From NCBI GenBank assembly GCA_934702375.1, contig CAKUYE010000019.1, positions 1 to 39,633 on the forward strand: a stretch of DNA of 39,633 nt, in the 5' to 3' direction. Of this stretch, positions 14,238-22,895 are shown in pieces; the stretch's first letter is position 1; the number at the start of each line of letters is the position of its first letter. The translations under genes and the position numbers were made by a program. Below the pieces are notes generated by a model, which was not told the origin of the DNA, did not search any database, and was given only the letters and a program-made list of their open reading frames with translations. This stretch comes from an uncultured Bacillota bacterium. GTDB lineage: Bacteria > Bacillota > Dehalobacteriia > UBA7702.

Positions 14238-16485
14238 TTCACGGCGGCTTTTTTCCGCTGGTAACTTTTTTTCAACAGATATCAGCGAAAAGCTCCTCAA
14301 AACAAAATTGATCTGGTATTGGGCGGCTTTTATTCTCCTCACCTTCGTGGTGCTGATTTCCAGCGCCATCGGCTCCGGCCGCACCTACGAAGCCGGAGAT
14401 ATCGCCAAAAAATCCCTGATTTACGAAGGCTCCACCTTCAGCTACACCAGCGACGTTGCCTACGACAAGGCGGTAGCGGATATCAAATCGGCGGTAAATG
14501 ACGTTTATACTCTGGATAAATCCCAGATCGACACTATCAACAGTCAAATCGACTCTTTTCTGGATCAGATGACCGCCATTAAAAAGGAACCCGACGCCAC
14601 CAGCGACACTGTGGTGAGCATTTATAAAGGTATTTTTGGAGACAGCGACACCGCCGCCACCTACGAAGCGGCCCTCAATGCCCTCTCCCTTTCGGAGATC
14701 ACCGATATCACCTCGGCCCTCCGCTCCTACTTCGTGTCCTCCTATGCCCAGGGCATTAAGGAAGCGGATCTGGAAGCCTTTCTCGACGGCTTAAACGACT
14801 GGATCGACGCCAAGGGCTACAAGAGCGACCAGAAAGAAGCCGCCAAGGCCATTGTAAGTATTCTGGACATCAAAGCCAACTACGTTTTGGACGAAAAGGA
14901 AACCGACGCCGTAACGGCAAAGCGGGTGGAGGAAATCCAGCCGGTGGAGGTGACGGTACGCTCGGGTCAGAAGATTGTGGATGAAGGCACCGAAATCACC
15001 GCAGAGCAGCTGGAAACCTTGCAAAAAGCCGGGATGCTCTCGGAGGGAAAAGGCATCGGCTATTTTCTCGGGGTGTTCTTTTTCACCCTGTTCCTTTACT
15101 TTTTGCTGTTCCTCTACTGTAAAAAATTCTTCCCCTTCTACGCCTTTGACCGGGAAGGGATTCTCCTCATCGGTCTGGTGACGGTAGTATTTCTTTTGCT
15201 CTGCCAGATCATTATGGTCACGGTATCCTCGGCAACAGGAACTCTCCACAGCGTTCTCGGCTATCTGCTGCCTCTTTCCGCCGTGGCTCTCATCTTTACC
15301 ACCCTCACCAACCAGCGGCTGGCCTTTGTGACCACCACCTTCTGCGGCCTTTTCATGGCTTTGCTGGTGCAAAATCAGGCAACCTATCTGCTGGTAGCAG
15401 CGGCAACGGCCCTCTTTACCGTTTATTCCGTGGGCCGCATCCGTGAACGCTATCAGGTGGTGAGCTTCGGTCTTTATCTGGGGCTGGTGAATATGCTCTC
15501 CATCTTCATTTTCGGGATGATGGGCGAACAATCGGTGCGCACGGTGCTCATTGGCGGCGGCGTAGGTCTTTTGGCCGGTTTCCTTTCGGCCTTTATCGCC
15601 TTAGGCAGTATTCCCCTGCTGGAAAACAGCCTGAAGCTGGCCACACCGATGAAACTGATGGAGCTTTCCTCCACGGGACACCCTCTGATCAAACGGCTCA
15701 TGGCCGAAGCCCCGGGGACTTACTACCATAGCATCCTCGTAGCCAACCTGGCCGAGGCCGCCGCCGATGCCATTGGCGCCGATGCCCTTTTGGTGCGGGT
15801 AGCTTCCTATTATCACGATATCGGCAAGCTGGAACGACCGGCCTATTTTACGGAAAATCAGGATCAGGGCATCAACCCCCACGATAAGATTTCCCCTGCC
15901 CTCTCCTCGTTGATTATCGTTTCCCACGTGAAGGACGGCATTGAAATGGCCAAGGAATACGGCCTGCCCGAAGACGTGGTAAACATCATTGCGGAACACC
16001 ACGGCGACAGCGTTATCAAATATTTTTATCATAAAGCCAAGGAGCTGGATCCCGAAGCCAGGGCAGAGGATTATTCCTATCCCTTCTCCAAACCTCAAAC
16101 AAGAGAAAGCGCCATTGTGATGATGGCCGATACCGTTCAGGCCGCCCTTCAAAGCATGGGCCCCCTTTCTAAGGGAGAAATGGCAGCAAGAATCCACAGC
16201 CTGATTCAGGGCCGTCTGGCCGAAGGGGAATTTGAAGAATGCAACCTGACCTTTAAGGATCTCCACGTGATCCAGGATGCCTTTGTATCGGTATACGACG
16301 GGATGACCCACCATAGGGTAAAATATCCCGATTTCAAGGCTCTGGCCAAAAAGACCGGCTTAAAGGTGGATGTGCCGGAACCCCAGGAAAACTCCAAAGC
16401 CCCTCAAACCATAGAAGATTCGGAAGATTCGGAAGAACAGAGAGAGCCTGAAAAATCAAAGGAGGCCCCCGCCAATGAAAATTGA
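14224..16485 (+). CDS. pgpH: 7TM-HD family cyclic-di-AMP phosphodiesterase
   Basis: Membrane phosphodiesterase of the PgpH/YqfF type, which hydrolyses c-di-AMP and so affects potassium and osmotic control. From the ATG at 14224 (AGAGGA upstream) it has 753 residues, slightly longer than Bacillus YqfF (711). Order: N-terminal membrane span (~25-45), long extracytoplasmic domain, about seven spans (~275-480), then a cytoplasmic HD domain with YYHSILVANLAEAAAD, ASYYHDIGKL and AEHHGD (about 500-600). The last ~40 residues are rich in Glu, Ser and Pro. It starts inside phoH and ends inside ybeY. The ktrAB pair in this window belongs to a c-di-AMP-controlled transporter family. Confidence 0.94.
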   Translation: MAKNNSRRLFSAGNFFSTDISEKLLKTKLIWYWAAFILLTFVVLISSAIGSGRTYEAGDIAKKSLIYEGSTFSYTSDVAYDKAVADIKSAVNDVYTLDKSQIDTINSQIDSFLDQMTAIKKEPDATSDTVVSIYKGIFGDSDTAATYEAALNALSLSEITDITSALRSYFVSSYAQGIKEADLEAFLDGLNDWIDAKGYKSDQKEAAKAIVSILDIKANYVLDEKETDAVTAKRVEEIQPVEVTVRSGQKIVDEGTEITAEQLETLQKAGMLSEGKGIGYFLGVFFFTLFLYFLLFLYCKKFFPFYAFDREGILLIGLVTVVFLLLCQIIMVTVSSATGTLHSVLGYLLPLSAVALIFTTLTNQRLAFVTTTFCGLFMALLVQNQATYLLVAAATALFTVYSVGRIRERYQVVSFGLYLGLVNMLSIFIFGMMGEQSVRTVLIGGGVGLLAGFLSAFIALGSIPLLENSLKLATPMKLMELSSTGHPLIKRLMAEAPGTYYHSILVANLAEAAADAIGADALLVRVASYYHDIGKLERPAYFTENQDQGINPHDKISPALSSLIIVSHVKDGIEMAKEYGLPEDVVNIIAEHHGDSVIKYFYHKAKELDPEARAEDYSYPFSKPQTRESAIVMMADTVQAALQSMGPLSKGEMAARIHSLIQGRLAEGEFEECNLTFKDLHVIQDAFVSVYDGMTHHRVKYPDFKALAKKTGLKVDVPEPQENSKAPQTIEDSEDSEEQREPEKSKEAPANEN

Positions 16486-16954
16486 AATGCGCGCCGCCCA
16501 AAAGGAATTTACGCCGGAACCGGCGGTGATGAAGAAGATCGCCGGGCTTTTGCACCACGCAGCCAAGGCCGAAGGTGTTCCCGGCTGCCTTACCGTAACC
16601 ATCGGCTTTACCGACGATGAAACCATTCGCCGTTTTAACCACCGCTTTCGCAAGCTGGATAAGGCCACCGATGTCCTTTCCTTCCCCATGACGGCGGGAA
16701 GAGACGAATGGCAGCAGGCAAAGAAGCCCTTGCCGGGGCTGAGCCGCCCTTCTCTGGGGGATATTCTGATCTCTCTGGAGCACTGCGCCGCCCAGGCCGA
16801 GGAATACGGCCACGGCTTTGACCGGGAGATCTGCTTTCTGGCCCTCCACGGCTTTCTGCACCTTTTAGGCTACGACCATATCGAGGAAGCCGACCGCATG
16901 GAAATGGAGGCCGCTGCCGACAAATATCTCACGGAAATGGAGATACTGCGATGA
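16475..16954 (+). CDS. ybeY: endoribonuclease YbeY
   Basis: Zinc-dependent single-strand endoribonuclease involved in 16S rRNA 3' maturation and ribosome quality control. 159 residues. The metal site HGFLHLLGYDH gives His125, His129 and His135, the complete HGxLHLxGYDH signature; DVLSFP at 66-71 is also typical. Its ATG at 16475 lies 11 bp inside the pgpH gene after AAAGGAGG, and its stop overlaps dgkA by 4 bp (ATGA). Between pgpH and dgkA this is the standard Bacillota order. Confidence 0.96.
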   Translation: MKIEMRAAQKEFTPEPAVMKKIAGLLHHAAKAEGVPGCLTVTIGFTDDETIRRFNHRFRKLDKATDVLSFPMTAGRDEWQQAKKPLPGLSRPSLGDILISLEHCAAQAEEYGHGFDREICFLALHGFLHLLGYDHIEEADRMEMEAAADKYLTEMEILR

Positions 16955-17319
16955 AAAAGGCCAACAGCTTTCGGGAAAGCTTTGGTTATGCCTGGCGAGG
17001 ATTTCGCCACTGCCTTACCCACGAAAGAAATTTCCGCGTCCACACCGTGATGGGGCTGATCGCCCTTTGTTTGGGGCTGCTGCTGAAGCTCTCCGCCGGA
17101 GAAATGGCGGTGCTGCTGTTGGTGATTGCCGCGGTACTCTGCGCGGAAATGGTCAACACTGCCTTTGAAAATCTGGTGGATCTCTGTACCGAGACCTTTC
17201 ACCCTCTGGCAAAAACCGCCAAGGATGTGGCCGCCGGAGCCGTACTGATCTTTTGTTTTTTTGCGGTACTTATCGGTATCGTATTGTTTGTACCCCGTAT
17301 CTTATCGCTTTTTATGTAA
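16951..17319 (+). CDS. dgkA: diacylglycerol/undecaprenol kinase family protein
   Basis: Small integral membrane lipid kinase, 122 residues. Gram-positive members phosphorylate undecaprenol to recycle the cell-wall lipid carrier. RNFRVHT (27-33), then three hydrophobic spans (~34-50, 52-68 and 97-117), with the hallmark CAEMVNTAFENLVDL at 63-77, which holds the catalytic Glu and the metal-binding Asn/Glu. Begins with ATGA overlap on ybeY. Family certain; the Bacillus homologue is an undecaprenol kinase. Confidence 0.93.
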   Translation: MKKANSFRESFGYAWRGFRHCLTHERNFRVHTVMGLIALCLGLLLKLSAGEMAVLLLVIAAVLCAEMVNTAFENLVDLCTETFHPLAKTAKDVAAGAVLIFCFFAVLIGIVLFVPRILSLFM

Positions 17320-17341
17320 ACAGGAAAGAAGGAGACTCTCA

Positions 17342-18394
17342 ATGAAAAAAAATGCAAAAATTCTTTTATGCACCGGCCTTGCGGCCCTGACGATGCTGAC
17401 CTTTGCCGCCTGCGGCAAGGATGCCGACACCGCAGATCCCATCTCCGGCGAACCAACCTCTGCCGGAACATCGCTGATTTGCCCTCTGGACGGCACGGCA
17501 CTGAAATCCGAAGCCGACCACGGCGATTACGTCTTTATGGTGTCCATTGACAACGGCGCAAAATCCGAGCCTCAAAGCGGCATCGGCAAAGCCGATTTGC
17601 TCATCGAAGTACCGGTGGAAGGGGGCATCAACCGCTTTATGGCCTTTTTCTACCACAGCACACCGGATACCATCGGCCCGGTACGTTCGGCCCGTCACTA
17701 TATGTATGATATCGTAAACGGCTACAACGGCATTATGGCCCACTGCGGCGGCAGCGCCCCGGCCTATGAAGTCATCGACAGCGGCAAGGTCAAGGACATT
17801 GACGAAATGGGCTGCTCCTCTACGTTCTGGAGAACCAAGGACCGCAAAGCACCCCACAACCTCTACACATCCTATGCCAACCTCGCCGCCAAAGCTGCGG
17901 ATCGGAGCTATGCCACCGTGCCGGTAAGCAGCTGCCCTTCCTTTGACTTTATGACCGCCGATGACGTTGCGGCCCTGACCTTAGGAGGCAGCAACGAGCT
18001 GACCATTCCCTATACCTATAAGGAAGTGACCTACCGCTGGGACGGCGAAAACAAAAACTATCAGCGCTATTCCGCCGGGAACCTCCACACCGATGCCATC
18101 GACAACAGCACCGTTACCGCCGACAACGTGGTAGTGCTCTACCAGCCCTATGTGGTGATGGAGGACGGCGTGCTTCTGGATATGACCATGACCGGCGGGG
18201 AAGGCCTTGTTTTACAGTACGGCAATGCCATAAAAATCAACTGGACCCTCAGCGACGGCAAGGGCTTTGCCTTTACCGATGCCGCCACCGGCGAAGCTGT
18301 GAAGCTGATCCCGGGGAAAACCATTATCCAGATTGCCGGTACCGACCAGAAGGCAAACTACACCGTAACATCCGATGAAGGAGCAACAGAATAA
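17342..18394 (+). CDS. DUF3048 (YerB-like) lipoprotein
   Basis: Secreted lipoprotein of 350 residues. The ATG at 17342 has AAGGAG 7 nt upstream; the longer frame starting in dgkA is rejected. The signal peptide has a Lys-rich start, a hydrophobic core and the lipobox LTFAAC, with Cys near residue 24. The mature part shows DUF3048 features: DGTALKSEADHGDYVFMVSI, IGPVRSARHYMYDIVNGYNG, and the C-terminal domain with KINWTLSDGKGFAFTD. Cargo or enzymatic role is unknown for the family. The stop is directly adjacent to the era ATG (no gap), so it belongs to the operon, where Bacillus has cdd instead. Confidence 0.88.
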   Translation: MKKNAKILLCTGLAALTMLTFAACGKDADTADPISGEPTSAGTSLICPLDGTALKSEADHGDYVFMVSIDNGAKSEPQSGIGKADLLIEVPVEGGINRFMAFFYHSTPDTIGPVRSARHYMYDIVNGYNGIMAHCGGSAPAYEVIDSGKVKDIDEMGCSSTFWRTKDRKAPHNLYTSYANLAAKAADRSYATVPVSSCPSFDFMTADDVAALTLGGSNELTIPYTYKEVTYRWDGENKNYQRYSAGNLHTDAIDNSTVTADNVVVLYQPYVVMEDGVLLDMTMTGGEGLVLQYGNAIKINWTLSDGKGFAFTDAATGEAVKLIPGKTIIQIAGTDQKANYTVTSDEGATE

Positions 18395-19303
18395 ATGACC
18401 AGGGAAAAATTTCGTTCCGGCTTCATCACCATTATCGGCCGGCCCAATGCCGGGAAAAGCACGTTGATGAACACCATATTACAGCAGAAAATCGCCATCG
18501 TTTCCGATAAACCCCAAACGACCCAAAACCGCATTCGGGGCTTTTATACCACCGACGATGCTCAGTTGATCTTTATTGATACCCCGGGAATCCACAAGCC
18601 CAAGCACAAGCTGGGGGAATTTATGAATGAAGCTGCCAAAGGCGCCGTGGCCGGGGTGGATTTGATCTTTTACATTGTCGATGCCGGTCAGCCCTACGGC
18701 AAAGGGGAGGAATATATCATTCACTCCCTGCCCAAGGATACCCCGGTATTTCTGCTGCTGAATAAAATCGACCTGCTGGAAAAGGATGCCCTCCTCCATA
18801 TGATTATGGAATACAGCGAGCGCTTTCCCTTTGCGGAAATCGTGCCGGTATCGGCATTGAAGGACGATAATGTAGATCGGCTTTTGGAAACGGTAATTTC
18901 CTACCTCCCCGAAGGCCCCTGCTACTACCCGGAGGATATGGTTACCGACCAGCCGGAAAGAGCCATTATGGCAGAGATCGTAAGGGAAAAGGTGCTGGAA
19001 TGTACCAGCGATGAGATCCCCCACGCCGTGGCCGTGGAAATGCAGGAGGTAAAGGAACGGGAAAACGGCACCGTTTATGCTGGCGCCGTGATCTACGTGG
19101 AAAGAGAATCCCAAAAGGGCATCGTGATTGGGAAAAACGGCGCCATGCTGAAAAGAATCGGCCGCCTGGCCCGACTGGAAATGGAACGAACCCTAGGCTC
19201 CAAATTCTACCTGGAACTCTGGGTCAAGGTAAAAAAGGATTGGCGCAATAAAGAAATCTACCTGAGAAACTTTGGCTTTGACAAACGCTCCCTGGAGGAA
19301 TAG
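18395..19303 (+). CDS. era: GTPase Era
   Basis: Essential GTPase that binds the 3' end of 16S rRNA and aids 30S assembly. 302 residues. G1 GRPNAGKS at 15-22, G3 DTPG at 62-65, G4 NKID at 123-126, G5 VSALK near 150. The C-terminal KH domain has the RNA-binding GIVIGKNGAMLKRIG loop near 240-255. The ATG follows the lipoprotein stop without a gap; GAAGGAG within that gene's end is the ribosome binding site. Last gene before repeat island R2, so expression of mgtE and reco downstream is probably separate. Confidence 0.97.
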   Translation: MTREKFRSGFITIIGRPNAGKSTLMNTILQQKIAIVSDKPQTTQNRIRGFYTTDDAQLIFIDTPGIHKPKHKLGEFMNEAAKGAVAGVDLIFYIVDAGQPYGKGEEYIIHSLPKDTPVFLLLNKIDLLEKDALLHMIMEYSERFPFAEIVPVSALKDDNVDRLLETVISYLPEGPCYYPEDMVTDQPERAIMAEIVREKVLECTSDEIPHAVAVEMQEVKERENGTVYAGAVIYVERESQKGIVIGKNGAMLKRIGRLARLEMERTLGSKFYLELWVKVKKDWRNKEIYLRNFGFDKRSLEE

Positions 19304-19315
19304 AATGGTAAGGGA

Positions 19316-19816
19316 ATGAAATACCGGCCTTTGGCCGGCATGAAATACTGCCTGCGGCAGCATGAAATACCCCTTCGGGGCATGAAATACCTTCCTCCGG
19401 AAGGCATGGAGGTAGCATCGCGAAGGCGATGCAAAAATGGCTTCTCCTCGAGGAGAAGCTGGCGGCGTAGCCGACTGATGAGGTGTCGCGAAAGGTGGGA
19501 ATAGATTTTATGTTGAATCTTTCTGCGGCGTGGTACCTTTTCTAGATGTTTTTTTCGCCGCAGAAACGCTAACAAATAAAGCTTTTTGTATCCGTCACGC
19601 CACCTCATCCACCGCAAGCGGTCCCCCTTCCCCTCAAGGGGAAGGCATTCTAGCAGGCACTTTGCACTGCTTAATATACTTATTTGCATTGCGGAGCAAT
19701 GCTTCCACAACCCCATCGGAGATGGGATTTCACCCGCCGCAGGCAGATTTCACCTCTCGAAGAGAGATTTCACCCCACCGTAGGTGGGATTTCACCCGAC
19801 CAACGGGAGGTATTCC
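19316..19816. repeat. repeat island R2, complete two-armed composite
   Basis: Left arm: four ATGAAATAC-spaced hairpins, a GCATCGC/GCGATGC hairpin, TTCTCCTCGAGGAGAAG, then CCGACTGATGAGGTGTCGCG. Core: TTTCTGCGGCG (from ~19518), unique DNA, CGCCGCAGAAA (to ~19565). Right arm in opposite orientation: CACCTCATCCACCGCAAG, CCTTCCCCTCAAGGGGAAGG, GCATTGC/GCAATGC, hairpins spaced by GATTTCACC. No gene. It separates era from mgtE. Confidence 0.85.
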
Positions 19817-19839
19817 AAGAAAAAGGAAGTGAGTTACTT

Positions 19840-19914
19840 ATGGACAGTGTCCCTCGATGGTGCTTTGGCACTTACTTAAAATTGAAATACAACTTAGGGG
19901 GAAGCTGCCGCTAA
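19840..19914 (+). CDS. 24-residue upstream ORF before mgtE
   Basis: Peptide MDSVPRWCFGTYLKLKYNLG plus four residues, preceded by AAGGAAGTGAG. It ends 36 nt before the mgtE ATG, with its stop codon in the loop of a small GCCG/CGGC hairpin. Its position suggests a leader peptide; no homologue is recognised. Confidence 0.35.
   Translation: MDSVPRWCFGTYLKLKYNLGGSCR
19865..19893 (+). promoter_or_regulatory. weak promoter candidate for mgtE
   Basis: TTGGCA, 17 bp, TACAAC. If this is the true promoter, the 24-residue ORF would not be fully transcribed, so the two calls compete. Confidence 0.2.
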
Positions 19915-19921
19915 ACTCACG

Positions 19922-19948
19922 GCGTTTCCTCCGGAAAGAAGGAAACGC
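19922..19948 (+). promoter_or_regulatory. hairpin sequestering the mgtE ribosome binding site
   Basis: GCGTTTCCT (19922-19930) pairs perfectly with AGGAAACGC (19940-19948), which contains the Shine-Dalgarno of mgtE. A GCCG/CGGC hairpin (19907-19923) overlaps it by two bases, so the two partly exclude each other. Confidence 0.5.
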
Positions 19949-19950
19949 AT

Positions 19951-21321
19951 ATGGATATCCAGGAAAAAATGGAACGGATACAGCCGTTCCTCGATGTTGG
20001 GGATTACCCTGCCATCGCTGCGATCTTAGCCCCTTCCGCCGCCGTTGATATCGGAGAGCTCTTATCGGATCTGGAAACCGATGAGATCATCAACATCCTG
20101 AAATATTTGCCGGCGGACCTCACCGGGGAGATCATGTCTTATCTGGATCCTGATCTGGCACCGGAGATTCTCCACGCCCTGGGCGAGGACAAAAGCTCCG
20201 CCGTTCTGGACTCCATGTACAACGACGACGTTGCCGACATCCTTGGCGAACTGGAACCCGGCGAACAGAAAGAATTGCTGGGGATGATGGAAGCCGAGGA
20301 CGTGGAAGACGTCCGGGAGCTGATGGCTTATCCCGAAGATACCGCCGGCTCCATTATGACCACGGAATACGTGGCCCTCAATGAAAATGTCACCGCCGAG
20401 GAAGCCATTGAGATATTAAGAGAAATGGCCCCTTCGGCTGAAACCGTCTATTACGTGTACGTTGTCGATGACGACGGCGTACTGGTGGGCGTGCTGTCCC
20501 TTCGGGATCTCATTGTCACCCCGCCCAACTGGCCCATTGAGCACATCATGCACACCCGGGTCAAATACGTTACCGACTACACCGACCAGGAAGAAGTTGC
20601 CTCCCTGGTATCGCGATACGATATTATGGCGGTGCCCGTTACGGATCGGGATCGCCACCTCATCGGGATCATCACCGTCGATGATATTCTCGACGTTATC
20701 GAAGAAGAAGCCACCGAGGACGTCCTCCGTATGGCCGGTTCCCACGAAGATGAATTGGATGAGGACGAAAGCTTTTTCAAAAAGATCATCACCGCCGTCC
20801 GTGCCAGGCTGCCCTGGCTCCTCATTACCCTTTTCGGCGGCTTTGTTTCCGGGATAATTATGAACGGCATCGAAGAGGATCTTCAGGCGGTGGTGGCTCT
20901 CAGCTACTTTATCCCCCTCCTTTTGGGCTTGGGGGGCAATGCCGGAACCCAAAGCTCCACCGTTACCGTCCGCGGGATCTCCACCGGTCAGGTGGATTCC
21001 TCCAAGATTTTTCTCAATGTCTGCCGTGAATCCTGCGTGGGGCTGATCACCGGAGCCTGCTGCGCCGTGGTTCTCTGCGGTGTGGCATTCTTCTGGCTTC
21101 ACAGCATGGCTCTCAGCATTCTGGTGGCCATCACCCTCCTCTGCAATATGTTTATCTCCGCTTTTATCGGCACCTTTGTGCCCCTGACCTTAAAGCGGAT
21201 CGGCATCGACCCGGCCGTGGCATCGGCCCCCTTCATCAGCACCGGCATCGACATCCTTGGCCTGCTGATCTACTCCATTCTGGCCTCGGTATTCATGCCA
21301 ATGCTGCTGCAGTTTGTGTAA
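19951..21321 (+). CDS. mgtE: MgtE family magnesium transporter
   Basis: Homodimeric Mg2+ channel of the inner membrane, 456 residues, the usual length. N-terminal MgtE_N superhelical domain (~20-125), two CBS domains (~130-255; TAGSIMTTEYVAL and VPVTDRDRHLIGIITVDD) that sense Mg2+, a plug helix, then five spans (~285-455). LLLGLGGNAGTQSSTVTVRG near 325-344 is the family pore signature. The ATG at 19951 has AAGGAAA 7 nt upstream, inside a 9-bp hairpin. Bracketed by islands R2 and R3. No M-box riboswitch is recognised in the short leader. Confidence 0.95.
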   Translation: MDIQEKMERIQPFLDVGDYPAIAAILAPSAAVDIGELLSDLETDEIINILKYLPADLTGEIMSYLDPDLAPEILHALGEDKSSAVLDSMYNDDVADILGELEPGEQKELLGMMEAEDVEDVRELMAYPEDTAGSIMTTEYVALNENVTAEEAIEILREMAPSAETVYYVYVVDDDGVLVGVLSLRDLIVTPPNWPIEHIMHTRVKYVTDYTDQEEVASLVSRYDIMAVPVTDRDRHLIGIITVDDILDVIEEEATEDVLRMAGSHEDELDEDESFFKKIITAVRARLPWLLITLFGGFVSGIIMNGIEEDLQAVVALSYFIPLLLGLGGNAGTQSSTVTVRGISTGQVDSSKIFLNVCRESCVGLITGACCAVVLCGVAFFWLHSMALSILVAITLLCNMFISAFIGTFVPLTLKRIGIDPAVASAPFISTGIDILGLLIYSILASVFMPMLLQFV

Positions 21322-21331
21322 CCCAATGGGA

Positions 21332-21848
21332 ATGAAATACCGGCCCGTGGCCGGCGTGAAATACTGCCTGCGGCAGCATGAAATACCCCTTCGGGGCATG
21401 AAATACCTTCCTCCGGAAGGCATGAAGGAAGCATTGCTGCGCAATGCGAACCATATATGGCTTTTCCTCGAGGAGAAGCTGGCGGCGTAGCCGACTGATG
21501 AGGTGTCGCGGATCTTCCTGCAGAAGGAATGAAATACCGGCCCGTGGCCGGCGTGAAATACTGCCTAGCGGCAGCATGAAATACCCCTTCGGGGCATGAA
21601 ATACCTTCCTCCGGAAGGCATGAAGGTAGCATTGCTACGCAATGCAAACAAGTATATAGCCCAGCGAAAAAGTACCTGTAACAAATACCTTCTCCTCAAG
21701 GAGAAGCCATATCTCATTTGCATTGCGGAGCAATGCTTCCACAATGCCGACCGCAGGGAGGTATTTCATGCTGCCGTAAGGCAGTATTTCATGCCCCGAA
21801 GGGGTATTTCACGCCGACCAACGGGAGGTATTTCATTCCACCACACAC
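21332..21848. repeat. repeat island R3, two left arms and one right arm
   Basis: Two nearly identical left arms (21332-21515 and 21529-21705) in tandem, each with four ATGAAATAC-spaced hairpins and a TTCTCCT-AGGAGAAG hairpin; the first includes CCGACTGATGAGGTGTCGCG. A right arm in the opposite orientation (about 21719-21845) follows, with GGGAGGTATTTCATG units. Lies between mgtE and recO; no gene. Confidence 0.85.
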
Positions 21849-21882
21849 CGCCCAACGGGAGCCCAAGGGAGGTACTTACATC

Positions 21883-22629
21883 ATGACCAAAACCTACACT
21901 ACGGCTGCCATCATCCTTCGGGGAGCCAGCTACGGCGAGGGAAACCGGATCTATACCTTTTACAGTCGGGATCGGGGGAAATTCTCTGCCGTGGCCCGAG
22001 GGGTACGGAAGCAGAAAAGTAAATTAAAGGGTCATCTCCAGCTTGGAAATTGCTGCGATCTGGAGCTGATCAAGGGAAAGGGACTGGATATTGTATCCTC
22101 CGCCGCTGCCCGGGAGACCTTCCCGGCAAACAGAGAAAAGGCCGAGGGATATTTTTATATGTCCTATTTTCTGGAGCTGTGCAACGACTTTACCCCCGAG
22201 GAGCAAGCCGATGCCGCCATTTACGACCTCCTCCGGGGGGTGCTGGGGGCATTGGCCACCACCGAGCCAAAGCTTTTGGCGCGTTACTACGAGCTGCAAC
22301 TGTTGCAGCACAGCGGCTTTTTGCCGGATCTCTCCCAATGCAGCCTTTGCGGCACCGCGCTGAATGGAGGCTGCTGGAACCCCCGGTACGACGGCCTGAT
22401 TTGCAGCCACTGCGGCAGCGGCACCGCCGTAACGCCAAAGGCCCACTTTGCCCTGAAATATCTTCTCGATGTAGAGGTAACATTAGTACCCCGGCTAAAG
22501 GTGGATGCCGACACCATGGCGCTCCTTTCCGGCCTTACCCGGCGAATGATTGAGCACAGCCTGGAGAAAAAAGTCCGCTCCCTAACGATACTGGATCAAC
22601 TCACTCTTGACAATAAGCCCAAGATTTGA
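21883..22629 (+). CDS. recO: DNA repair protein RecO
   Basis: Recombination mediator that loads RecA with RecR and anneals strands. From the ATG at 21883 it has 248 residues, the normal length. N-terminal OB fold (TTAAIILRGASYGEGNRIYT, then VARGVRKQKSKLKGHL) and a zinc finger CSLC/CSHC at ~149-180. The frame stays open upstream through repeat island R3, but that is not conserved protein. The Shine-Dalgarno GGGAGGT is a slightly altered copy of the repeat unit GGGAGGTATTTCATG, spaced about 9-10 nt from the start. The 3' end carries the promoter for glyQS. Confidence 0.94.
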   Translation: MTKTYTTAAIILRGASYGEGNRIYTFYSRDRGKFSAVARGVRKQKSKLKGHLQLGNCCDLELIKGKGLDIVSSAAARETFPANREKAEGYFYMSYFLELCNDFTPEEQADAAIYDLLRGVLGALATTEPKLLARYYELQLLQHSGFLPDLSQCSLCGTALNGGCWNPRYDGLICSHCGSGTAVTPKAHFALKYLLDVEVTLVPRLKVDADTMALLSGLTRRMIEHSLEKKVRSLTILDQLTLDNKPKI

Positions 22630-22635
22630 TATCTT
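22607..22635 (+). promoter_or_regulatory. sigma-A promoter for the glycine T-box transcript
   Basis: TTGACA (22607-22612), 17 bp, TATCTT (22630-22635), overlapping the recO stop. Transcription should begin near 22642, at the start of the T-box leader. Confidence 0.75.
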
Positions 22636-22641
22636 AATAGG

Positions 22642-22887
22642 TAATGGCAATAGAATACCGAAAATGTGATCTGAGGAGGAGTACCCTGCTCCAGCGAGCC
22701 GCGACGGTGAAAGGCGGCACCGGGGGAAAGGCACCTTGGCGGCAGTGAACCTGCCGAAGCAGCGGCGCAATGGCCGACGGCAGCAGACCGATACCCTGCA
22801 GCGTACGATTTGAGAGGACTTATTCTGTCAAGAAGGGTGGAACCGCGGCGAAAAGCCGTCCCTTTGGTGGAGATAGGTTCTTTTTTT
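22642..22887 (+). promoter_or_regulatory. T-box leader riboswitch (glycyl-tRNA responsive)
   Basis: The hallmark T-box AGGGTGGAACCGCGG is at 22834-22848, followed by CGGC/GCCG pairing, CCCTT and a T-run at 22881-22887. GAGGAGGAGTACC at 22674-22686 matches the AGUA-box region of Stem I. A GGC followed by AGTGAAC near 22739-22747 could be the specifier for glycine, consistent with the downstream glyQS, but I could not fold Stem I to confirm it. Uncharged tRNA should stabilise the antiterminator. Unusually, ~860 nt separate it from glyQ. Confidence 0.88.
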
Positions 22888-22895
22888 GTTTTGTG

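Noticed and set aside
19466..19496. CTGATGAGGTGTCGCGAAA resembles the hammerhead ribozyme core (CUGAUGA ... GAAA)
   Set aside because: The bases between the two core boxes cannot form stem II, no stems I and III are present, and other copies (22962, 23190, 36700) lack GAAA or change the core. It is part of the repeat module.
19816..19950. M-box magnesium riboswitch upstream of mgtE
   Set aside because: The leader is too short and lacks the conserved M-box core; only the uORF and simple hairpins are seen.
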